Assembly (NCBI RefSeq): GCF_001949145.1
Contig: NW_019091611.1
Coordinates: 101,759-165,758 of the forward strand
Source of the DNA: Acanthaster planci
Taxonomy: Eukaryota > Echinodermata > Asteroidea > Valvatida > Acanthasteridae
Direction: 5' to 3'
DNA: 64,000 nt
The position numbers and the translations under genes were made by a program. Positions 22,924 to 33,698 of this stretch are shown piece by piece (within the stretch, counting starts at the first letter, position 1; each line of letters starts with the position of its first letter). The notes below the pieces were generated by a model that saw only the letters and a list, made by a program, of their open reading frames with translations, made no database searches and was not told the origin of the DNA.

Positions 22924-23690
22924 GATAGAAACACCACTTTTCGTCCCCCCAACACCCATTAACTTAGAAGTGCTACGGCAATGGTTATTGGAATATACGA
23001 ACAGGGAAGCAGCTGTTCTGTTAGAGGAAGGTTTTTCATAGGAGTTTTCTCTTGGTTTTCAGGGCCCTAGAGTTAGCAGAGATTCTAAATTTCTTAAGTC
23101 GGCATCGGACATGCCTGACATAGCCCTTAAAAAATTGCAAAATGAAATTGTTCTTTGGGAGAATTGCCGGACCTTTCACACACCGACCTTTGCCCAATCT
23201 CCAATGTTCTCCAATTGGGCTGGTGCCTGAGCAGCAACCCAATTCCTTTTGCCTTATCCATCATCTGTCTCATCCCCGGGGGGCTTCGGTGAATGACTTT
23301 ATTGACAAAGAGGACTGTAAAGTCCATTATACGTTGTTCGATACGGCAGTTGGGTTAGCCGTGTCTGCAGGTCCAGATGCATGGTTGGCAAAGACGGACA
23401 TTAAATCTGCCTTTAGACTCCTTCCCGTCAATTTCAAGATAAGTTTTATTACGATAGGTGCCTACCGATGGGCTGTTCTGTTTCATGCTCGCTATTTGAA
23501 ACCTTTCAGCACATTTTGGAGTGCCACGCGAAGCAGGTTCTACATGTAGGAACACAGTTCATCACGCATTACTTGGATGATTTCCTATTCCTAGGTACGT
23601 CTTTTCAGCGATGTGCAATCCTTATGAATACCTTTCAAGGGCTTTGTGTCAAGCTGGGGGTGCCACTAGCAACCGAAAAGACAGAGGGCA
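22924..23690 (+). pseudogene. Ngaro reverse transcriptase fragment
   Basis: Conceptual reading with frameshifts gives SPIGLVPEQQPNSFCLIHHL (about 23205-23265), AGPDAWLAKTDIKSAFRLLP (about 23370-23430, RT motif A region with the first Asp in TDIKSAFR), MGCSVSCSLFETF (23468-23505) and HYLDDFLFLG with the YLDD catalytic box at 23570-23581. A short deletion after FRLLPV and frame changes disrupt it. It stops at about 23690, at sequence also present at 21590. The thumb, RNase H and recombinase are missing. It is about 90% alike by eye to 49080-49650. Confidence 0.75.
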
Positions 23691-23804
23691 TTTTTTATCC
23701 AGAGCATCTATCCCAACCCATGAAAATACACAAATTCTTTCCTCCGTCTTTTTCTGTCCAAACCAAGACCACACGTGGTTTTTATTTTTTTCTCGGAAGC
23801 CCCA
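23685..23804. repeat. Segment shared with 21590-21735
   Basis: GCATTTTTTATCCAGAGCATCTATCCCAACCCAT.AAAATA and ACCAC.CGTGGTTTTTATTTTTT are shared with the duplicated unit at 21534-21734. The join with RT sequence at ~23685 marks the breakpoint of the Ngaro fragment. Confidence 0.55.
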
Positions 23805-24030
23805 TAAAACCATTAAGAATATGAATGAAATGTTTCTTTTACTATTCAGCATCTACTAGTGTAAATATTAGCAAATGGTTTTACCATTTGGCTGTGTAGT
23901 CAGCCACAAGGGTAAAGCATTTGCCATTTGGCTGTGTAGTCAGCCAAAAGGGTAAAGCATTTGCTAATATTTTCACTAGTAGATGCTGAATAGTAAAAGA
24001 AACATTTCATTCATATTCTTAATGGTTTTA
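23805..24030. mobile_element. 226-bp palindromic MITE with internal duplication
   Basis: Inverted arms of about 75 bp begin TAAAACCATTAAGAATATGA at 23805 and end at 24030 with AATGGTTTTA. The middle holds two tandem ~40 bp units of CATTTGGCTGTGTAGTCAGCC.AAAGGGTAAAGCATTTG. TA at both outer edges is compatible with a Tc1/mariner-type TA target. It is non-coding and lies inside the element at 17744-25125. Confidence 0.75.
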
Positions 24031-24976
24031 CTTCTCATGAAATGCTTTTGCTGATTGCTTGAAGTTCATAGAATTTGCTAGTTTTTATTCATTGATACGA
24101 CCCAATGTGTGCGATCGCCAACGATTGTTCCTGTTCAACTTAAACTTCCCCAAGTCCTAGAAATTACCAATTATTGCGGGGTGGATTACAGTCCTCGTTG
24201 GGTGGGCTGTGGAGTAGTTCTTTTGTTTGAATTTTTGGAACAGTCACCAACTGACCAGTAAAAATAAATAATATGGATTACACAGCTGTAAATAACAAAA
24301 ACAAACAGACGCGCCACACAATTTGAGTGGTGTGAAACGGCACAAACGCGGGTAACTTTACAAGTCTACGTGTATTATGTCTCTCTGCGCTGGTTGCCTT
24401 TATTTCCTACACATGAGAAGACTAGTTGTAAAGGGCAACCAACGAAAACATTAACGACTTGTTTCCGGAGAGCGCAAGCAGATTTAATTCTTAAAACATT
24501 GTGGTATTAGCCACCCCAGAGTATAAGCTCCAGGGATATTTTTCAGTGTGAGAATCATACATGTATGAAGCTGCCGCTTACACTCCGAAAATTACGGTAG
24601 ATACAGGCTAGACCTACATTGCAATACATTCTTAAAAGCAGGCGTGTTACTGTTAGGATCAGCCGCAGGTCCAGACTACGTCCCCCAACAACCTTCATGA
24701 CTTTTCCAAAATGATGAGTCAATAGTAAACTTTTTTTTTTCTGTGTTTTAGCTTTGTGCAGAATACATGTATGTCTCCAATAAAAAAGGCAAATCAGTGG
24801 CAGCACGCCATGGCGGACAGTGTGTGTCATAAAATTCGTTCAGCCATGAACCATTGTTATACATGTTTTCTACCAGCGCCGCACATCGGCGGGCTGCGGG
24901 AGGCTGCTGTGTGTGCATGTGCAGCGCAGGTCGGCGGACCGCAGCGCGCCTATAAAAATAATATGGACGTCGAGCC
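24031..24976. other. Interior of the inverted-repeat element, no gene
   Basis: No gene is recognised. It includes a hAT-like right-end remnant (24510-24597). The 127-codon minus-strand frame reaching 25131 runs through the terminal repeat and is not a gene. Confidence 0.45.
24510..24597 (+). mobile_element. Right-end remnant of the hAT-like family at 6311-7391
   Basis: The sequence GAGTATAAGCTCC.. and GCTGCCGCTTACACTCCGAAAATTACGGTA parallels the right end of the 6311-7391 element (TATAAGCCGCGCCTTATATTCCGAAAATTATGG). The left end is missing. Confidence 0.45.
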
Positions 24977-25120
24977 TTAAAGGTCACAAATGTTTGGGGA
25001 ATTTCTCTGTTTGAGGGCACGCGTGAAAAGGGGTTAAAGGTCACGGGGTTTAGGGAAGTCCCTGCCGCGCTGGGGGTAGTGAAGTCCCTGCTGATCTTGA
25101 ACTCTCCCATCCCTACTACT
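24977..25120. repeat. Right terminal inverted repeat
   Basis: This is the inverse of 17750-17897, running from TTAAAGGTCACAAATGTTTG to GAACTCTCCCATCCCTACTACT. GCTTT follows directly. It pairs with the left repeat to define the 7.4 kb element. Confidence 0.75.
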
Positions 25121-25125
25121 GCTTT

Positions 25126-25548
25126 TGGCAAATCATGACACTCTAAAGACCTTTTCTCAGTGATGTCACGATCGTGCTGGACCTACACGTGTGAAGTGTT
25201 CTGATGGTAATCTACCTATTCAACTGGTCAAGCATCCAGTGTTCGCACATGCAATTGCACATGGTTGTAGCTGCCTGTAAGAATGTACGCGATCACTGTG
25301 GCCAAGGCAGTCCACACGCAGTGGTATTGTTCACATTTAGTCACGTGGGTGAAAAAGGTCTATCCATCAAAGAGACATGTAGTGCACACGTACCACCTGT
25401 CCACAAGCATTGTGCCACTGCAGAAATGGTTTCTAAATTCTGGTTGTCAAATTACACAATAATCCTATTTGTTTCTTCTGCCCAATACCAACAATAAAAT
25501 GCATTCTGTGCATTCAAGACTTCAATATACTGAGGTATTAAGGCTTAC
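25126..25548. other. Non-coding, presumed intron next to the host exon
   Basis: No gene seen. The 97-codon plus-strand frame at 25204-25497 has no motif. Confidence 0.4.
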
Positions 25549-25863
25549 CTTTACAAGATTCCCAAGAATCATGCGTTGTGCATCGCCATTCTTGTAATTC
25601 TTTACAGTAGCAAATTTTTGAAGTAACTCTTTGTGATCCTCACTTGAGATCTTGCCTTGTGCAAGCATCAGATCCAGAAGTTCATCATTCCTCTCCCACT
25701 CCCTATCCACAGAATATGAGACACCAACAGACTTGGGCCGGATTGTCTGGATAGATTCTTGAGGGCTGCCTTCACGTTCAAGGGAAGAGTCCCTGCCTGT
25801 TGATCGCTGGCGAGAGAAGTGCTTCAAAAGACTGAGTCCTCTAGTCTTTCCATAGAAGCGATC
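25549..25863 (-). CDS. Internal exon of an unidentified host gene
   Basis: This minus-strand exon has 315 bp (105 codons) and is phase 0 at both ends. The acceptor TATATTCAG ends at 25864, and the donor is AAG/GTAAGC (GT at 25547-25548). It starts DRFYGKTRGLSLLKHFSRQRS, has a serine-rich linker (GRDSSLEREGSPQES) and ends with a helical, charged segment WERNDELLDLMLAQGKISSEDHKELLQKFATVKNY.. to LGNLVK. The basic/serine-rich first half resembles a linker, and the second half a folded helical domain. The family is not recognised. It joins in frame to 12646-12828 on the same strand, across a ~12.7 kb interval filled with transposons; other exons may lie between. Confidence 0.75.
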
Positions 25864-26199
25864 CTGAATATATGGAGAGAAAAGTCATTTATAACAGAAA
25901 TACTGAAAACCTTGAGCCTAAATATATCAGCAAGTGTTCCATAATGTTGACGCAGGTCACTGCACATTTCCTAGCAATGAATCACACTTTGTACTTATCA
26001 ACCAAACAGTTAACAAGTGGTAGGAATTGATAATTTTTTCTTTGAAGTATTTGGCTTATTCGCAAGTTGCGAAAAAGGCATTACTTCTCTTCTGTTTTTT
26101 CTTTCTTCATATTCTTCTTCTGACGCACCCAAATCACCTTTGTTTTGAACACGTTTCTTCCACCACTAACTTTAATAGCAGCAACTTTGGATATTCATC
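25864..26199. other. Non-coding, presumed intron upstream of the host exon
   Basis: Nothing recognisable except the acceptor-side sequence of the exon at 25549-25863. Confidence 0.4.
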
Positions 26200-27735
26200 A
26201 AACTTACATCAATAAAGGACCCTTGTGTAAAGATGTGTCTAGAGCAATGATGTCATGATGACGTCATCAGGTGATTCATTATTGATTTTTTAATATTTAT
26301 TTCAACCCATTGACTTTGTACACGTTTTCAAGGCAACTTTTTGGTTTAGCCATCTTCAATTGCAACCAAAGTTACAGCCAACAAAGACCCTGATACAAAA
26401 ATAAGTCCAAATTTATGACATCATGATGATGTCATCATGCAATTTTTTATTGATTTATATTTAATTTTTCCCCATAGGTTTTTACACGTTTTCAACAGCC
26501 AGACTTCAGGACTCTGGTCAATCTAATTGATTTGATATTTGTGTACACTCACAGTCCACCATGAAAAAAGGGTACCAGAACAAAATCGTCCTAATGACAT
26601 CATGAGGGATCATGTAACATTAGGTTAAAACTGCAGTTTTTCTCCTTAAGTTTTGTACAGGTTTTTGTACACACGTTTATCGATTTTGGGCTGAAGAATA
26701 CTATGGAGTATGAGAACGAAAGAGAAATCATATTTTTTCTTTGTTTGATTTGAAATATATCCAATAGTCAGAATATCAAGTAATATTTCATAAAAATGTT
26801 TCAGTTTAAATGCAAATCACGTGACTTGAATTTAAAGGTGTAGTTTTTCTGCACTGGGAATATTTTAGCCCCTTGATATTGTACACGTTTTCAAGCCACC
26901 ATATTCATAACTCGGCGAGCTTCAATAGTCATCAGAATGTAGGGGAACGATTAGATCTGATTTTGCCCCATAATTCACAAATATGACCAATAGAGGGCGC
27001 TCGTCTCTTGGAAAAGTTTAGTGCCCAAAGTTAACCGCGCTGGCAGCTATGTAGGTGTATACATACCGTTTCTAAAAATAGACCTTGTATCCATGCAGCG
27101 GAGGGATACGCGCCATTTCTGTTTGACCTTTGGCTTTTGTGTGACATGTACATGTATAGAGCATGCATGACGTGCGTGATGTCTTGAAGTTGATATGAGG
27201 GGAGTTGACGTGTAGCTAGCTGGGGAGAGAGAAGGGGAAAGTTTTTGGTCTCTTTTTCCCGGTTCCATTTTCGGAATGGAGTAGAGTAACAGCTGGTGCA
27301 GCCTTACTTGCCTTCTCCCCTGGAACATGAATGTGATGATTTGATGTGGAATCTGAGTAAGATCATGTAAATAAATCAGCAACTTTCTGAAGGTCTGAAC
27401 TGCCATTCTCTGAGTTTTGTTCGACTGTGATGTACCATGTGTCATCGGTATAGCACCAAGCAGCGCAACCCCGCGCATACTACAAGAAGTATGGCAAAGA
27501 AAGACCGTTATACAATAATGATGCCCAAGATAATGAAATAGTGATGACATCATTACCTATTTTTTAAATTGATTTTTAATCTTTAATTTTCCCCATAGGT
27601 ATTCTACACGTGTTTAAACAGCCAGTCTTCGAGACTGGTCAATCGGACAGATTCCATATTTGTGCACACTTGTAGTCCATCATGCAGAGAGGGTCCTAGG
27701 ACACAATCATCATAATGATATCATCAGGGATCCCA
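26200..27735 (+). repeat. Degenerate repeat array with TGACGTCA-like palindromes
   Basis: Successive imperfect units share ATGATGACGTCATCA-type palindromes (26251-26270, 26415-26440, 27541-27556, 27708-27730). Each is followed by AT-rich TTATTGATTTTTAATATTT, a CCCATTGACTTTGTACACGTTTTCAA-like block (26310, 26475, 26650, 26885, 27590) and CAGCCAGACTTC.GGACT.GGTCAAT. Unit length varies, about 170-220 bp. The same family occurs inverted at 59980-61960 and in the same sense at 57190-57300. It is probably dispersed repeat DNA in an intron. Its palindromes resemble CREB/ATF sites, but function is unproven. Confidence 0.65.
27047..27553 (-). other. Long open frame of doubtful coding status
   Basis: A 168-codon minus-strand frame lies upstream of and on the same strand as the host exon at 25549-25863. 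An acceptor-like CTTTGCCATACTTCTTGTAG ends near 27477, and a donor-like GGCAA/GTAAGG is near 27307. The best alternative frame is interrupted by a stop, and the sequence matches no family. It may be an exon of the host gene or chance inside the repeat array. Confidence 0.2.
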
Positions 27736-27745
27736 TGACATGAGA

Positions 27746-28349
27746 TTAACCACTTCGGGCCGGGGCATTTTTCAACGNNNNNNNNNNNNNNNNNNNNNNN
27801 NNNNNNNNNNNNNNNNNNNNNNNNNNNNNNNNNNNNNNNNNNNNNNNNNNNNNNNNNNNNNNNNNNNNNNNNNNNNNNNNNNNNNNNNNNNNNNNNNNNN
27901 NNNNNNNNNNNNNNNNNNNNNNNNNNNNNNNNNNNNNNNNNNNNNNNNNNNNNNNNNNNNNNNNNNNNNNNNNNNNNNNNNNNNNNNNNNNNNNNNNNNN
28001 NNNNNNNNNNNNNNNNNNNNNNNNNNNNNNNNNNNNNNNNNNNNNNNNNNNNNNNNNNNNNNNNNNNNNNNNNNNNNNNNNNNNNNNNNNNNNNNNNNNN
28101 NNNNNNNNNNNNNNNNNNNNNNNNNNNNNNNNNNNNNNNNNNNNNNNNNNNNNNNNNNNNNNNNNNNNNNNNNNNNNNNNNNNNNNNNNNNNNNNNNNNN
28201 NNNNNNNNNNNNNNNNNNNNNNNNNNNNNNNNNNNNNNNNNNNNNNNNNNNNNNNNNNNNNNNNNNNNNNNNNNNNNNNNNNNNNNNNNNNNNNNNNNNN
28301 NNNNNNNNNNNNNNNNNNNNNNNNNNNNNNNNNGGCTGGTAGTGGTTAA
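27746..28349 (+). mobile_element. TTAA-ended nonautonomous DNA element, copy 3 (mostly gap)
   Basis: TTAACCACTTCGGGCCGGGG at 27746 and GGCTGGTAGTGGTTAA ending at 28349 are the two ends of the same family as 10010-10549. All between 27778 and 28333 is N. The total length (604 bp) fits the other copies. Confidence 0.7.
27778..28333. other. Assembly gap (556 N)
   Basis: An unsequenced run inside the third TTAA-ended element. Confidence 0.99.
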
Positions 28350-28408
28350 AGCCGCAGTTTTCCTTCATAGGTTTTATGCAAGTTTTCTACTACACACTAT
28401 TATCGAGC

Positions 28409-28445
28409 TTAACCACTCCCTGCCAGGGATTCCCGATCCGGACAC
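28409..28445 (-). mobile_element. Solo end of the TTAA-ended family
   Basis: TTAACCACTCCCTGCCAGGG, then ATTCCCGATCCGGACACGTACG, corresponds to the inverted right end of the family (compare 10500-10549). No other end is found nearby. Confidence 0.5.
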
Positions 28446-29424
28446 GTACGCTCTACAGTACTGCTCAAATTTTTGGGTTTTTTTTCTTTCCATGCTCCCT
28501 TCCCCTTAAGGAGATGAGACAACAGTGTTGACCCATTAACTCATTCGTTTTTCAGTGTGTTCAAACTGCATGTGTTTGAATAAACTAACCTGAACTCGAA
28601 AATGACAACGTTGAGCTGTCATTGCCGAAGTGCTTTATTTTTAATGAAATGTTCACATTGTAAAATTTAAAATATTTCATTTATTCTAAATACGTATGTA
28701 TTTACTTTTTTATTCATGCATGGTTTGTCCATTTTTTTCCAACATTGAGTTCATTTTGGACTTACTCTGACATGTTCTTTATATTGAAATTAATTGTAAT
28801 TTTTGGATTATCATAGTCATCATTGCTTCACTAATCGTTACTTCAGACATTCCAAGTTCAATTTTGAGTTGAGTTGATAACAATTACCATTTTACACTAA
28901 GGATGCTCACAGTGTTAACATTTCCAAGTAATGGGTGCACACTGCAGGCTTGGGAAATATATTGAATCCAACCCACCTGTATGCCCGGACCTAAAATTTA
29001 TTTTGAGGGATTTTTAAAAGCTAGACCAAGCAAAGGTGTACCCTTTATAAAATAAATACTGATTTGAGATACACAGGACAATTTTGGTATCATAAATCGG
29101 GAAAATTGATATTTCAGAGTGCTATTCATTTTATCATGAAACAAGCAACTACGTTACATGTTTCTATTATATCATGTGTAAACATGAAAGGTTTCAATGG
29201 GTCATCACATTTACGAGGAACTCTCCAACAATTCTTTACCGTTTAGGTATGTATGGGTTCTTGTATAAGAAAAAAAATATATAAAAAGGAGTTTTAATTT
29301 CATCCCTTCCAGACATTAAAAAGGCAATCAAATTCGAGCAAAGGGGTTTCAAGGTACAGTATTTAATATTTTTTCACGTAAAAATGTAGCTGCATTATGT
29401 AACAGCAGTTTAAGATTTTTCCAA
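28446..29424. other. Non-coding AT-rich stretch
   Basis: No gene, RNA or element ends recognised. Confidence 0.45.
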
Positions 29425-30310
29425 CATAACAAAAGTGTTGTAGTCGAGTACTTTTTACTGAGTACCAAGTACTGCCAAGTACTTTGACTGCCGAGTACAA
29501 AGACAGGTCGAGTACTTTGCCAGCCGAGTACAAGTACTGGTTTCCGAGTACAAGTACTTGCACTTCCGAGTACGAATACAAGAACAATTAAGTACTTCTA
29601 ATTCCGAATACAAGTATTTCTAATTCAAAAGTAGTTTTATCTTAATCTAGAGACTCTGAGACCTGCCACTGTGTAAAGAAACACCGAATGCAGATGACAA
29701 GGCTACAAGAACAAGTGATCTGACTAGCAATGTCACGGTCACTACACGTGCGTTGCAGCAGTTGACACAACGTGCAAGGCGCGGCGAAGTCTATTTTCCA
29801 GACTCAATTATTCTAATGCCTGTGATTTTCTGTATGCTGGGTTCGTCGTTAGAATTTTCGGGTCCAGGAACCAGACTACCAATGCCCAAGTAAATTGGAG
29901 GACCATTCTGGAGCACCACAATATAATTTGCATACAGTACGTGATTGGTTAAGTACGCGCATAGACGGAAATGGGTCGTATAGGTTAATGGTCCCACGTT
30001 CGGCCTTCTCGTTGTCAGAACTTTATCTAATATCGGGTCAGTGGGGTCGATATTTTTGTACCTTATCTCAATGGCCGTGGTAAGTTAACTTAAAGGATTT
30101 TTTTATCAAGTACTATTAATCGAGTACGAGTACTCTGATGCTCGAGTACAATTTTTGGATGTCAACTTCCGAGTATTTTGTAACCCGAGTACAAGAACTG
30201 TAGTTTGAGTACGAGTACTCGGACATCCGAGTACAAGTACGAGTACTCTGAAAACAGTACTCGAGTAGTGCTCGAGTACGAGTACCGAGTACTACAACAC
30301 TGCATAACAA
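29425..30310. mobile_element. hAT-like MITE, 870 bp, perfect 8-bp TSD, GAGTAC-rich ends
   Basis: The element spans 29433-30302. The left end AAGTGTTGTAGTCGAGTACT and the inverse of the right end CAGTGTTGTAGTACTCGG are flanked by perfect CATAACAA duplications at 29425-29432 and 30303-30310. The outer ~200 bp on each side carry a dozen or more GAGTAC(A/G)AGTACT motifs, likely subterminal binding repeats. There is no transposase ORF; the Tyr/Ser-rich small frames are artefacts of the GAGTAC repeats. The 8-bp duplication and CAGTGTTGTAGT ends fit the hAT superfamily. Confidence 0.85.
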
Positions 30311-33300
30311 GTGGGCTGGTCTACTTTCAGCAGCATCATAAACTATTTACAGTTAAGGCCAGAGTAAAGGTTCACGCGATGACATGATATATTGATCACA
30401 CACACGTTAGGCGCAATACACGTTCCTGATATATCATGCAGAGTGTCCTCAATACACGCAGGATTGGCCCGACAACGGAAATGTGTATTGAGTAAACCGC
30501 ACACACTATGCCTTAAGTGGTGTCACTGACCTGTGAACGTGAAGCAGGAAAATGCTGCACGCTCGCAAACGGGCACTGCATTCCGTTCACCACAATTACA
30601 TGCATGTTTGCATGTCTTTGAAATCGTGGCGTACCTATTAAACCACTTTAAAATTGAAGAGCCCAATGTTTAAAAATCCAATCACGATGCACAACGAACT
30701 ACACTGAGTTGTCCAACGTGCAATAATGACCGTAAAATAATGCTTATGATATCGAACGATGCACCCTTGGTGTAGATATTAATGTCACTACCAAGCAGTC
30801 TGTTCAGGAAGAGTGCTGGCTTGATTTGGTTCGGCACAACTGATTCACAAAATCTCATGAAATGGAATTAACGATCCACCTTTAGTGAAAAAGATATCTC
30901 TTGCCACTCCGAAATGATCTGGATTGCACAGGATCATCAGGAATACTTTCCTGACGGGCAACGTAAAGAACATCTCTGTACATGGGAAAAGGACAACATC
31001 AATCCACTGGGGCATCCATTTCTTCAGCCAGATCGAATCAACTAACACGCAGATGCAAAAATCAAGCATTAACATTCTTTTCAAGAAAATGTTGGTCAAA
31101 GTAAAAAAAAATACGCTCGTGACATCTGTACTAAATTATTTTGCAGGACCCGCGGCAGGACACCCTGACGAAAAAAATATATGCCTGCGCCGCTCCACTA
31201 CAACTTCCCCCGCCCCGATTTTGTTCACTGGATTTCCATTCTGCTATCCTAAGTTTCCAAAGTAAGAAAAAGTTTATTGCGCTACGTTGGACTAAGTTTG
31301 ACGACATTTATATTGGAAATTATGCCATACCGTCTTCGGATCTGGATACAATGTAGACCCGTAAACAGGGCCCAACAAATACTCCTCCGTCGTACCAGTA
31401 TACGGCGGAGGAAAACAATACATACCATGAAGAAACTGAAGAAAGATTTCGTAGTTTTGGATTGCAAAACCGATTCAGTCCAACTGCGGACGGACAATCA
31501 ACAACTTTATCGCCCACATTGTGTGACGGAGATCCTTTGTTTTCTTCAAAATAAAAGCTTTTAATTTGATATACATATAAACAGGATTGTCAAAAGCGTA
31601 GCTGCCATTTTCTCGATCGGTTTATAATTATCTGGATCAGCAAGTTCGGACAAAAAAATCAAGCTAGAAAGTGAGAAATCATACGTATCAGTCAGAACCA
31701 CCCGAGAAATTCTGATTATCTGACAATGCATTTAATTTTGGTCGTGTAACAAAATTTTATTGACTCTGAAACAAAACTCAATTGTGTGTATGTTTTGAAA
31801 ATTTCACAAATATTATGTACGATGGCTTAACTGAACACGGACCTTCATCTCAATCCGTCTCTCAAGAACAAGCAAGGTGAAACAGGCACGGACCGACTAC
31901 GACCGTACCACCGATTGACCAATCACGTACCCGCATAGCACTGACTTCACATAAAATTAATTATGCACGTGTAGTTAGTTAGGTGATCTGTATTGCAAAC
32001 ATTAACGAGGCCAAAAGTCCTTAGGATAAATTAAAGTGCCATTTTTAATTAATAGCCATTTGATTCAATCAATCATTTTGTCGCATGGAGAGCCAGCTTT
32101 GCCTTAATTACGAGTTTCATACAGTTCCCTCTGAATAAAAGCTAATCCCCGCCGCGTCTGGGCTTTTCACTGGTAGTACATGTATATTCGCTTCCTAAAA
32201 TTTAAAAAAAAATGAAAAAGGAATAAATTATTACAAGAAAAATTCTGCTTGTCAAAAATCAGCTTCTGATGGCCAAATGCACGTCCCATCAACTTTAGTG
32301 TTGTAAATTTGTTTTTAAGAGCCTGAGGAAAGTGGCCAGGAAAAAGCCTCAGTCCAAATTCCCCTGGGCACCCTCACCAAAAGCTAATACATTACATTTC
32401 CAACTGAAAAATGCTGGATTTTCACGGTCTGTTGCGACAGGTGTAGTCTAGACCTAGCATAAAAATGGAAGAACAGGATTCCCCATAATGGAGTCTTCTC
32501 ATAATCACCTATCTGAAAAGAATTTCCACGGAATATAGTCTGCAATAAACACATAGTTTTGTTGGGCACTGCCTTGGTCCGCATGCTGCCGTTATTATTG
32601 GTACCCGGTACTGAGACTAAAGACAGTGTGTATACTAGATGGCTAATCATGCGCAGTGGGACCAACTGACATTCAACTTGTTTAAGTCCTTGCGTTTTGT
32701 TTTGTCAATTATCTGAAATAAAACATTCACGACTTATTTATTTCAGAACAAAACACAGATATAATAATTTAATTTTAGTCTTAATTATGACATCTACACA
32801 ACTGCATATTTACGAATTTATATGTACATGGTCCTCAAATCACAAATGTGGGAAATCAGGTTAACTAGAGCAAGTTTTTTCTGTTGCTAATCATCATGGC
32901 GGCATGTGGTAAACAATTTTTTGCTGCGCGGCGGCGATGCCTCGGGTGTGGTTTATTTGCAATACTTTATTGGGCATACTCGGGCTGATTTTAGGACATA
33001 GTAGCTATATCAAGCTGTATTCTTTCTACAAAGCCTTTGCAAGGTGACATGTGGCTCTGGAATACAACTTTAATGAGCAATCGTCCGCGTGACTCCCAGG
33101 TGAATTGTCAACTTCGGTGCATGCGCTGCCATAAATGTAAATGTATTTTCAGAGATAGGACAGCATATATATTATTGCCACATCTTTTAAAACCGCATCT
33201 TAAAGAGGTACAGTTAACCTTAGGCCTAAATTACTGATTTCGAGCATACAAAAATCGGTTGAGCACTAACAGTCCTTTCATAAAAATGGTGCAGCTCGTA

Positions 33301-33698
33301 TTTACCACAGTAAACACTAAGCTTAACTCTAAACTTCCAGGGTGATTTCCGAAAGAACACTTCTCCATTCTTGCAAATTCCAGCGGTTGACCGTGTCAAG
33401 TGGAATAAACAGGCGACAAGGAAAACCCCAAATGTGATAGGCTCTTGATCATCAGGTGAAACTTCAAATCAGGTAGTTGCACCACTTCCTCATCAGACTA
33501 TATCCGGAATGTCAGCCTTTCATTTCTTATGGCATCTCTCTGGTAGCTCGGAAACTTCCTGTTGGATGCGCTTTAGGGACAGATGCTACAGGAATTTTCT
33601 TTCTGGGCATATACAAATTTTTTTTTCAGACCATTAAACAAAACAACCCCCAAACCAAATCCACTTCCGAAACAATATGATCAGAGTAACCAGGAAAT
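30311..33698. other. Non-coding stretch, no gene recognised
   Basis: Only short frames without motifs are present. A CATGGCGGCATG motif at about 32894-32905 resembles a YY1-type promoter site but has no supporting gene. Confidence 0.4.

Larger units (their letters stand above)
17744..25125. mobile_element. 7.4 kb inverted-repeat element, Polinton-like shell with nested Ngaro fragments
   Basis: Inverted ends of about 145 bp at 17750-17897 and 24977-25120 are roughly 90% alike by eye. Both start AGTAG.AGGGATGGGAGAGT. TGCTTT precedes the left end (17744-17749), and TGCTTT at 25120-25125 (or GCTTT after ACTACT) follows the right end, giving a 5-6 bp target duplication. Polintons have long inverted ends beginning with AG and make 6-bp duplications. 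A Polinton DNA polymerase fragment begins about 550 bp inside the left end. The rest of the usual gene set is absent; Ngaro retroelement fragments, a 226-bp palindromic MITE and a hAT-like end occupy the interior. It is inferred to be an internally deleted Polinton that served as a landing site for later insertions. Confidence 0.65.

Noticed and set aside
22720-22959. Minus-strand Cys-rich frame opposite the Ngaro gag end
   Set aside because: Antisense shadow of the zinc-knuckle coding sequence; the same shadow appears at 48687-48926.
24748-25131. 127-codon minus-strand frame
   Set aside because: It runs through the right terminal inverted repeat and unrelated inner sequence.
30116-30387. 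Tyr/Ser/Thr-rich frames on both strands
   Set aside because: They translate the GAGTAC repeats of the hAT-like MITE.
32880-32950. Possible promoter around CATGGCGGCATG
   Set aside because: No downstream coding sequence or other core-promoter elements on either strand.
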